This document shows, piece after piece, positions 6,860 to 11,665 of a stretch of 11,665 nt of DNA. A program made the position numbers and the translations under genes. The notes beneath the pieces are model-generated. The model saw nothing but the letters and a program-made list of their open reading frames with translations, was not told the DNA's origin and ran no database searches. The number at the start of each line of letters is the position of its first letter. Position 1 is the stretch's first letter. Source of the stretch: Candidatus Avelusimicrobium facis (GTDB taxonomy: Bacteria > Elusimicrobiota > Elusimicrobia > Elusimicrobiales > Elusimicrobiaceae); NCBI GenBank assembly GCA_900762815.1, contig CAAFHX010000002.1, positions 1-11,665 of the forward strand. The letters are read 5' to 3'.

Positions 6860-6944
6860 GGAAGGGTGGCCGAGCGGTTTAAGGCGTCAGTCTTGAAAAC
6901 TGATGTGGAGCAATCCACCGAGGGTTCGAATCCCTCCCCTTCCG
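6860..6944 (+). tRNA. tRNA-Ser (anticodon UGA)
   Basis: A full class II cloverleaf can be drawn. The acceptor is GGAAGGG (6860-6866) with CCCTTCC (6937-6943) and discriminator G6944. The D-stem is GCC/GGC. The anticodon stem is TCAGT/ACTGA around the loop CTTGAAA, with anticodon TGA at 6894-6896. A long variable arm has GTGGA/TCCAC, and the T-stem is GAGGG/CCCTC with loop TTCGAAT. The long variable arm and the UGA anticodon identify a serine tRNA reading UCA-type codons. CCA is not encoded. A T-rich stretch (TTTTACTTCTTATTTTG) follows and may end transcription. Confidence 0.97.
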
Positions 6945-7014
6945 TTTTACTTCTTATTTTGTCTTGTCGCGGGATGAACCCCCTTCATTGGCCTGCCGGG
7001 CTGGCCCGGCGGCC

Positions 7015-7050
7015 CCGCCTGCTCAAAAACAACCCCTGCGCAGCAGGCGG
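7015..7050. repeat. 9-bp inverted repeat upstream of the 163-aa gene
   Basis: CCGCCTGCT (7015-7023) and AGCAGGCGG (7042-7050) are perfect complements 18 nt apart. A separate small hairpin, GCCGGG-CTGG-CCCGGC, lies just before at 6995-7010. The right arm falls between the expected -35 and -10 of the next gene, so it could be an operator, a remnant repeat, or a terminator-like structure after the tRNA without a T-run. The sequence alone cannot decide. Confidence 0.45.
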
Positions 7051-7056
7051 CAAAGT

Positions 7057-7065
7057 TGCTACAAT
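7057..7065 (+). promoter_or_regulatory. Extended -10 promoter of the 163-aa gene
   Basis: TGCTACAAT is an extended -10 (TGn plus TACAAT, 5 of 6 match), 33 nt before the start codon. The -35 position holds TGCGCA, a poor match. It resembles the extended -10 boxes before the radical SAM gene and marC. Confidence 0.5.
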
Positions 7066-7098
7066 GAGGAAGCAGCATTTTCTACTAAAGAGGTCCCT

Positions 7099-7590
7099 AT
7101 GGCACACATTCAATATGGCAAAGAAGGTTTGGAATTAGACATCAGCCCCATTTCCCGCTGGTACGACCACGAGGAAGACCAAGAGCCCTGCATGGAGTAT
7201 GAAATCGGCCTGTATTTTAAAGACACGCCGCTGTTTTCGGATGAAATGGCGGAAAAGTTCGTTGCGCTCAAAGACGCGCAAGCCCCGCACCTGTCCACCT
7301 TTATTTTGAATGTATTGGCCTCGGGGCAGCCGGACAATTGGATTATGTTGGAGCCCAAGGTGTCTATTTTTATGGCACCCAAATCGGCGCTGGGCTGCGC
7401 GTGCCGCGGCGAGCTGCCGGGCCAAACGCCGTTTTTTATGGAGATTAAGCTGGACCAAAACATCTTGGCAGACAAACCCTACACGGAATACTCCGATACG
7501 GGCCTCTCTTTAAAAATAGAGGCGCCGCGCGAAAAATGGGGCGAATTTGCCCGCCAGCTGGAAGTGGAAGAAACCGACTTTGAGGATTAA
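7099..7590 (+). CDS. Hypothetical acidic protein, 163 aa
   Basis: I do not recognise this protein. It is 163 residues, acidic and soluble, with no signal peptide or membrane segment. It is rich in Asp/Glu (for example WYDHEEDQEP at 21-30 and a C-terminal VEETDFED tail) and aromatic residues. It has three Cys (31, 100, 102), the last two as CAC. The strand-rich look (EYEIGLYF, WIMLEPKVSIFM, FFMEIKLDQNIL, LSLKIEAP) suggests a beta or alpha/beta fold. The start at 7099 is chosen because AAAGAGG lies 5 nt upstream. A longer in-frame start at 6964 would run through the promoter and a low-complexity Pro/Arg stretch. It is a single-gene unit with its own promoter and terminator, between a tRNA and a convergent transporter gene. 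Confidence 0.8.
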   Translation: MAHIQYGKEGLELDISPISRWYDHEEDQEPCMEYEIGLYFKDTPLFSDEMAEKFVALKDAQAPHLSTFILNVLASGQPDNWIMLEPKVSIFMAPKSALGCACRGELPGQTPFFMEIKLDQNILADKPYTEYSDTGLSLKIEAPREKWGEFARQLEVEETDFED

Positions 7591-7605
7591 TGTGATAATG
7601 CATGG

Positions 7606-7627
7606 CCCCCGCTCCGGTGAGCGGGGG
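7606..7627 (+). terminator. Intrinsic terminator of the 163-aa gene
   Basis: The 8-bp stem CCCCCGCT (7606-7613) / AGCGGGGG (7620-7627) has a 6-nt loop and is followed by TATTTTAAAA. It begins 15 nt after the TAA of the upstream plus-strand gene. The T-run is interrupted, but the GC-rich stem and position are convincing. Confidence 0.82.
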
Positions 7628-7655
7628 TATTTTAAAATAAGAATTTAAAAGTAGT

Positions 7656-7676
7656 AACAATCATCCCAAGATTGTT
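7656..7676. repeat. 7-bp hairpin in the convergent intergenic region
   Basis: AACAATC (7656-7662) and GATTGTT (7670-7676) are complementary around the loop ATCCCAA. There is no T-run on either strand. It is the second of five inverted repeats between 7606 and 7816. Confidence 0.45.
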
Positions 7677-7692
7677 GCGCACTGTTAGGATG

Positions 7693-7740
7693 TTCCGCCT
7701 TTTGTCTGAGCCGCTAATAAGCGGCGAGTGAAAGGCGGAA
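7693..7740. repeat. Two-tier stem-loop, 10-bp outer and 6-bp inner stem
   Basis: The outer stem TTCCGCCTTT (7693-7702) / AAAGGCGGAA (7731-7740) encloses an inner hairpin GCCGCT-AATA-AGCGGC (7710-7725). Asymmetric internal loops of 7 and 5 nt separate them. On the plus strand it is followed by an A/T-rich stretch with TTTTATTTTTTA, so it may be a backup terminator for plus-strand transcription. The internal-loop design is more elaborate than a usual terminator and could also be a structured RNA or dispersed repeat. Confidence 0.55.
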
Positions 7741-7768
7741 TAAGAAAATTTTATTTTTTATGCTCTGC

Positions 7769-7816
7769 AGGCCCGCGGGGCCTTTTGCCTACTTTTCTGC
7801 CCCAGAGAAAAGTAGG
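7769..7816. repeat. Tandem palindromes of an intergenic repeat element
   Basis: Two hairpins lie side by side: AGGCCC-GCG-GGGCCT (7769-7783) and CCTACTTTTCT (7788-7798) / AGAAAAGTAGG (7806-7816) with a 7-nt loop. The second is a perfect 11-bp palindrome. Part of the element recurs in degenerate form at 6812-6837, which supports a repeat family rather than only a terminator. Read on the minus strand, the 11-bp stem lies 21 nt past the CLC gene stop, but CAAAAGG follows instead of a T-run. Confidence 0.6.
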
Positions 7817-7836
7817 ATATTCTGCGGGTCCTTTCT

Positions 7837-9198
7837 CTATTTTTCGTCGTCAAAGCCCTTGGGGTCGGGGATGAGGTGCTTGGCCATGTCTTTGAGGGTT
7901 TTGAGCACGCGGCCCTTTTTGGTCATGCGTTGCGCGTGCTGCGGGTGGTCATAATCCACCGGCACGCTGGGACCGGATTTATCTTTATCAAAAGACACCC
8001 GCTGGCTGGCATACACGCTTTGCCGCCCGGACATCAAAAAACTGATTACGCACGCCACGGCGGCATACGGGGCAATTTCCGCGCCGAAAAGTTCTATGGC
8101 CATAATGCTGGCCGACAGCGGCGTATTGGCCGCCCCCGCCAGCACCGCCACCAACCCCAGCGCGGCCATGGTGGCCGGGTCCGTTCCCAAAAAAGACGCC
8201 ACCGCCGCCCCCGCCTGCGCGCCGATAAAAAAGATAGGCGTTACAATGCCGCCCACGCCGCCGGCGGCAAAGGTTACCGCCGTGGTAAACGATTTAATCA
8301 AAAATCCAAACGGGCTCTCCAACGCGCCGCCGGCAAGCACCCCGTTAAAGCCGTCCATGCCCAGCCCCAAATACAAGGGGGAAATAAACAGCCCCACCAA
8401 CACCAGCACCACCCCGCCGATAAAGCTGCGCCAAAACGGCGAGGTTTTGAGCGTCAAATAGCGAAACAGCACCTTACTCAGTTTAAGCAGTTCCGTAAAA
8501 ATAATAGACACCACGCCAAAAAACAACCCCGCCACCAGCACCTTTAAAAAGAATTTTTCGGCAAACACCGGTTCGAAGTTCATCGGATGATAAATATAAT
8601 CCACGCCCAAGTACGTGGTAACCTGAAAAGCCGTAATTCCGGCGATAAACGCGGGAAACATCACTTCATAAAAAATATGTCCCACCCACAGCACTTCCAA
8701 CCCGAACAGCGCCCCCGATATCGGCACGCCGAATACGCCTGCAAACCCCGCGCTCACGCCGCAAATCATCATTTTGCGCTGGTCCTCTAAATCCATGCGA
8801 AACAGCCGCGCAAACACCGAGCCCAACCCCGCCCCCGCGTCGGCGCACGGGGCTTCCTTCCCGGCCGAGCCGCCGGCGGCCATAGTAAGCACGGACAAAA
8901 AGAGCGATTTCGCCACCGACCAAAACCCCACCGGGCGGTAGGTATTGATTTTGTTAATCACGGCGTCGGTGGAATAGTCCTGCGCCTGGGGGGCGGCCTT
9001 GCGCGAGAGCCACCAAATCGCGTACAAAAACACCGGCAGCCCTATATAATAGAGCGGGAATTGATTGCGCCAATGGATGGTCTTATCCAGCACTTTCAAA
9101 AAGGCGGCGTCCACCGCGCCCACCACCACGCCGATGAACGTAGCCAAAAAAAACCACTTAATTAAATGATAAAAGCTATTTCGTTTGCGGTCAAACAT
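7837..9198 (-). CDS. CLC-family chloride channel/transporter
   Basis: This 453-residue integral membrane protein has the CLC fold. GGSAGKEAPCADAGAG (109-124) holds the gating Glu115 (GREGP in E. coli ClcA). FGVPISGALFGLEVLW (156-171) aligns with ClcA FNAPLAGILFIIEEM. GGVGGIVTP (313-321) is the anion-binding GxFxP region, and GRQSVYASQ (391-399) likely carries the pore Tyr396. Two features are odd. The first selectivity-filter motif GSGIP is replaced by DYSTDA (74-79). The internal proton Glu (Glu203 of ClcA) is Val169, as in vertebrate channel-type CLCs. There are no C-terminal CBS domains, only a charged tail. It probably moves chloride or a related anion across the inner membrane. No Shine-Dalgarno is visible before the ATG; TAAAAT lies only about 9 nt upstream. 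Confidence 0.9.
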   Translation of the reverse strand: MFDRKRNSFYHLIKWFFLATFIGVVVGAVDAAFLKVLDKTIHWRNQFPLYYIGLPVFLYAIWWLSRKAAPQAQDYSTDAVINKINTYRPVGFWSVAKSLFLSVLTMAAGGSAGKEAPCADAGAGLGSVFARLFRMDLEDQRKMMICGVSAGFAGVFGVPISGALFGLEVLWVGHIFYEVMFPAFIAGITAFQVTTYLGVDYIYHPMNFEPVFAEKFFLKVLVAGLFFGVVSIIFTELLKLSKVLFRYLTLKTSPFWRSFIGGVVLVLVGLFISPLYLGLGMDGFNGVLAGGALESPFGFLIKSFTTAVTFAAGGVGGIVTPIFFIGAQAGAAVASFLGTDPATMAALGLVAVLAGAANTPLSASIMAIELFGAEIAPYAAVACVISFLMSGRQSVYASQRVSFDKDKSGPSVPVDYDHPQHAQRMTKKGRVLKTLKDMAKHLIPDPKGFDDEK

Positions 9199-9273
9199 AG
9201 ATTTATTTTACAAAATCGGTTTTTCGGAGTACACCCCGTTTTGGGTTAGGCGTTTCTTGGCCCGGGGCGGAAA

Positions 9274-9282
9274 TGCTATACT
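9274..9282 (+). promoter_or_regulatory. Extended -10 promoter of the marC operon
   Basis: TGCTATACT is an extended -10 with hexamer TATACT (9277-9282), 60 nt before the marC start. At 17 bp upstream TTCTTG (9254-9259) is a weak -35; TTGGCC (9257-9262) is an alternative at 14 bp. It would drive the three-gene plus-strand operon. Confidence 0.55.
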
Positions 9283-9342
9283 ATATGAAAGCCGCCGCAC
9301 TCCCCGCGCCGGCTGCAATGTATTGTAAATTAAGGAGCTGTT

Positions 9343-9936
9343 ATGGAACTTTTCATTTCTTCCGTCATTACCCTGTGTTTGGTCATGGACCCGTTTGGTA
9401 ATATTCCGCTGTTCATTTCCGCGTTGAAAAAAGTCGCCCCGGAGCGGCGCAAAACCGTGCTCATCCGCGAATTATCTATTGCGCTGTGCATTAGCGTAGC
9501 CTTTCTGTTTTTGGGTAAATGGTTCTTAAATGCTTTTGGCATCAGCTCGTACTCGCTGAGCATTGCCGGCGGTATTATTTTGTTTATCATCTCCGTCAAA
9601 TTGGTGTTTAGCAACGACGACGAAACCCACTCCAGCCCCAAGGAAGAAGAGCCCTTTATCGTGCCGCTGGCCATTCCGCTGGTGGCGGGCCCGGCGGTCT
9701 TGTCCATTATCATGATTTTGTCGGCCCAGCAGCCCAACAAACTCGTTACGCTGGCGGCGGTGTTGGTGGCCTCGGTCATCAACTCGGCCGTATTAATGCT
9801 TTCCTTTCCCATCAGCAATTTGCTGGGTAAACGCGGCTTGGCCGCCATTGAACGCCTGACCGGTATGATCCTGGTGCTGATGTCTGTAGATATGGTGATG
9901 AAAGGCATATCCGAATTTATGAAAGGAGGGCTGTAA
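9343..9936 (+). CDS. MarC-family integral membrane protein
   Basis: This 197-residue inner-membrane protein of the MarC/UPF0056 family has about six transmembrane helices. The two half-repeat signatures are clear: LVMDPFGNIPLFISALKK (13-30) and VPLAIPLVAGPAVLSIIMI (107-125). An acidic loop NDDETHSSPKEEE (91-103) separates them. The molecular function of the family is not established; despite the name, a role in multiple antibiotic resistance is not supported for E. coli MarC. The start has AAGGAG 6 nt upstream. It is the first gene of an operon, with one nucleotide between its stop and the next start. Confidence 0.92.
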   Translation: MELFISSVITLCLVMDPFGNIPLFISALKKVAPERRKTVLIRELSIALCISVAFLFLGKWFLNAFGISSYSLSIAGGIILFIISVKLVFSNDDETHSSPKEEEPFIVPLAIPLVAGPAVLSIIMILSAQQPNKLVTLAAVLVASVINSAVLMLSFPISNLLGKRGLAAIERLTGMILVLMSVDMVMKGISEFMKGGL

Positions 9937-9937
9937 G

Positions 9938-11074
9938 ATGAAAAAGCTGCTGCTTGGTTTTTTGGCTGCTGTATGTGCCACCGCCGCGTGGGCGGCCCCC
10001 GCACAGGAAAAGGTGGAGTTTGCTATCTTCGTCAGCCCCTCCTGCGTGCATTGCAAACATTTTGAAAACGAATACTTGCCCGTCCTGCAAGAGAAATACA
10101 AAGACAGCGTTCACTTTGTCATTTACGACATCTCCAAAGACGGCAACAACCTGATTTTGGCAGAAACCGCCAAGGCCCACGGCAAGAGGCCGGCCTATCC
10201 CACCGCCCTGGTGGGCGACACCTATATGGTGGGCTATCCGCACGAAATCAAAACCTATGCCGAAGCCGCCATAGAAAAAGCCCAGCTGCTGCAACAAAAA
10301 ACCCAAGTGTCCACCCAAAAGCAAGACACCCAAACCGCCTTTAAAAAGATTACCTTTTGGGCCATTATCGGCGCGGGCTTGGTGGACGGCATTAACCCGT
10401 GCGCCTTTGCGGTTATTGTGTTTTTTGTGTCTTTCTTAACGGTGTATAAATACACCCGCAAAGAGGTTATCGTCGTCGGCACTTCCTACTGTGTGGCGGT
10501 GTTTATCGCGTATGTACTCATCGGGCTGGGCCTCTTTCAATTTCTCTACGCCATGCGCGGGTTTTACTGGGTCATCAAGGCGTTTTATTGGATTACCGCC
10601 CTGTTGTGCCTGGGCTTTTTTGTGTTGAGCCTGTATGATTTTTGGATTTACCAAAAAACCAAAAAATCGGATAAAATGCTCCTGCAGCTGCCCACCAACC
10701 TCAAGGTGCGCATTCACAAGATTATGGGCTTCTTTTTGCGGGAAAAGCACGACAGCGTTTGGCGTTTGACCCTGGCCGCGCTGGCGGTGGGCTTTTGCGT
10801 ATCGCTGGTGGAGGCCGTCTGCACCGGGCAAGTGTACATGCCCACCGTGGTGCTGATTATGCAAGACCCGGCCTTCCGTGTCAAAGCCGTTATTTATTTG
10901 CTACTATACAATTTGATGTTCATCGTGCCGCTGATTGCCGTGTTTTCGCTGGCGGTGGCGGGCTATGAATCCAAAGGCTTTAGCGACTTTTTCAAAAAGC
11001 ATTTGGGGTGGACCAAGCTGCTCTTGTGCGTGGTGTTTTTAGGTTTATTTGCTTTGTTAGCCACCAATCTGTAA
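9938..11074 (+). CDS. Thioredoxin-CcdA/DsbD-like fusion protein
   Basis: The 378-residue protein has a Sec signal peptide (about 1-20, cleavage near AWA-AP) and a thioredoxin-fold domain (about 24-115). That domain carries the active site C36-V-H-C39 and the cis-Pro segment AYPTAL (86-91). A Gln-rich linker (118-133) and a DsbD/CcdA-like membrane domain (about 137-378) follow. The membrane redox Cys pair is probably Cys155 in GINPCAF and Cys295 in VCTGQVYMPTV, matching the NPC and CTG motifs of CcdA/DsbD. By family logic electrons pass from cytosolic thioredoxin through the membrane Cys pair to the external Trx domain, reducing periplasmic disulfides. In classical DsbD the C-terminal domain is the thioredoxin; here it is N-terminal. 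AAGGAGGG lies before the start. A pilin-like gene follows 17 nt downstream. Confidence 0.85.
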   Translation: MKKLLLGFLAAVCATAAWAAPAQEKVEFAIFVSPSCVHCKHFENEYLPVLQEKYKDSVHFVIYDISKDGNNLILAETAKAHGKRPAYPTALVGDTYMVGYPHEIKTYAEAAIEKAQLLQQKTQVSTQKQDTQTAFKKITFWAIIGAGLVDGINPCAFAVIVFFVSFLTVYKYTRKEVIVVGTSYCVAVFIAYVLIGLGLFQFLYAMRGFYWVIKAFYWITALLCLGFFVLSLYDFWIYQKTKKSDKMLLQLPTNLKVRIHKIMGFFLREKHDSVWRLTLAALAVGFCVSLVEAVCTGQVYMPTVVLIMQDPAFRVKAVIYLLLYNLMFIVPLIAVFSLAVAGYESKGFSDFFKKHLGWTKLLLCVVFLGLFALLATNL

Positions 11075-11091
11075 CACATACGGAGTGGGTT

Positions 11092-11655
11092 ATGATGCGT
11101 CAAAACGCAAAAAAAGGATTTACACTCATTGAAATATTGGTCGTAGTCATTATTATCGGTATTCTCAGCGCGTTTGCCATTTTGTCCTTTAGCCGCGCCA
11201 TAGAGCGCACCCGCGCCGGCGAGGCGGAGAACCTCATCGGCCTGGGCATTTACGCCCAAGAGCGGCAAATGATGCGCCAGGGGCGTTATACGCTCAGCTG
11301 GGCCCGGCTGGACACCATGCCCCGCCAAGTGCAGCCCGGCAGCGATTATCTGTCCGACAATTCCCAAATTTATTACACCAAGGGCGGAGCCAAAGGCACC
11401 TCTGAGCCGCAAGGCGGATACAAAATGTTCTTCCAAAATTTGGGCGACGAATGGTTTGTCGTGGCCGAACGCATCGGCAGTTTTAACTACGGCTACACCC
11501 TGTTGCGCAATTTTAGGGAGGACAAAGTCTACTGCCTTCCCCCGCAAGGCAGCCGCGAGGACGGCCTCTTCTGCGCCGATTTTATGGGGTTAGACAGCCC
11601 CGAAGAAATCCCCGCCGACCCGCGCCTGGCCCTGCAAAACCCGGAAGGGGAATAA
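11092..11655 (+). CDS. Type IV pilin/pseudopilin-like protein
   Basis: This 187-residue prepilin starts with a short positive leader MMRQNAKKG. The prepilin peptidase site G9|F10 is followed by FTLIEILVVVIIIGILSAFAI, the N-methylated hydrophobic helix with the essential Glu at +5 (Glu14). The globular part has only two Cys, C148 and C161 (C-x12-C), near the C-terminus, as in pilins with a disulfide-closed D-loop. Which machine it serves (type IV pilus or type II secretion-like system) cannot be told, and no assembly genes are in view. The ATG at 11092 has GGAG 6 nt upstream; a second ATG three bases later is also possible. An upstream in-frame start at 11008 would overlap the previous gene and bury the leader. 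It likely shares the marC operon transcript. No terminator is visible before the window ends. Confidence 0.9.
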   Translation: MMRQNAKKGFTLIEILVVVIIIGILSAFAILSFSRAIERTRAGEAENLIGLGIYAQERQMMRQGRYTLSWARLDTMPRQVQPGSDYLSDNSQIYYTKGGAKGTSEPQGGYKMFFQNLGDEWFVVAERIGSFNYGYTLLRNFREDKVYCLPPQGSREDGLFCADFMGLDSPEEIPADPRLALQNPEGE

Positions 11656-11665
11656 GTGCCCCGGC

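Noticed and set aside
6964..7098. Longer start for the 163-aa gene
   Set aside because: It would translate through the extended -10 promoter and an inverted repeat; AAAGAGG is correctly placed only for 7099.
6866..7138. Open frame on the plus strand beginning MAERFKASVLKTDVEQ
   Set aside because: It is a translation of the tRNA-Ser itself, a well-known spurious protein, and it overlaps the promoter of the next gene.
6860..7590. Genomic island inserted at tRNA-Ser
   Set aside because: No integrase and no direct repeat of the tRNA 3' end is visible downstream; only one small gene lies between the tRNA and the next unit.
9330..10004. 224-residue open frame on the minus strand opposite marC
   Set aside because: It mirrors a conserved membrane protein gene, has no family features and no ribosome-binding site.
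11008..11091. Longer start for the pilin-like gene
   Set aside because: It overlaps the end of the Trx-CcdA gene and would bury the prepilin leader and cleavage site inside the protein.

Overview
The window looks like chromosomal DNA of a Gram-negative bacterium. It carries a likely outer-membrane beta-barrel protein with a terminal Phe, a periplasmic thiol-redox protein with a signal peptide, and a type IV pilin/pseudopilin-like protein. By eye the DNA is moderately GC-rich. The pilin-like gene with a C-terminal Cys pair, next to TatD-linked-type radical SAM and TPR genes, reminds me of gut Elusimicrobiota. That placement is an inference and I could not test it. I see no insertion sequence, prophage, CRISPR array or integrase; it reads as a mostly ordinary housekeeping region with several structured intergenic repeats.

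Layout. Positions 1-207 hold no gene: there is a REP-like palindrome and a strong terminator for the lone beta-barrel gene (208-1371, minus). Positions 1507-6773 are a tightly packed minus-strand gene series that starts at an extended -10 promoter near 6791-6817 and ends at an intrinsic terminator (1458-1483). In transcription order the genes are: radical SAM protein, membrane-anchored glycogen-binding-type (CBM48) domain protein, tsaE, tsaB, rimI-like acetyltransferase, TPR protein, PTS EIIA (PtsN-like) and peptide deformylase. The first six are joined by short overlaps (ATGA, TAATG, 22 nt, ATGA, GTGA), so translation is probably coupled. The functional core is translation: t6A tRNA modification (TsaB, TsaE), ribosomal-protein acetylation (RimI) and N-terminal deformylation (Def).

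Positions 6860-6944 are a tRNA-Ser(UGA) divergent from that operon. It is followed by a small unrecognised acidic protein gene (7099-7590, plus). The convergent gap 7591-7836 is unusually rich in inverted repeats. A CLC-family chloride transport gene follows (7837-9198, minus). From 9343 to the right edge is a plus-strand operon: marC-type membrane protein, a thioredoxin-CcdA/DsbD-like fusion, and a pilin-like protein with one Cys pair. The juxtaposition suggests, but does not prove, that the redox protein serves disulfide chemistry of exported proteins such as the pilin.

Most interesting points: the CLC protein keeps the gating Glu but has Val where antiporters have the proton Glu; the Trx-CcdA fusion lies next to a Cys-pair pilin; a CBM48 domain is tethered to the membrane inside a t6A operon; and a degenerate copy of an intergenic repeat overlaps the promoter of the eight-gene operon. 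I did not find a clearly new multi-gene system.
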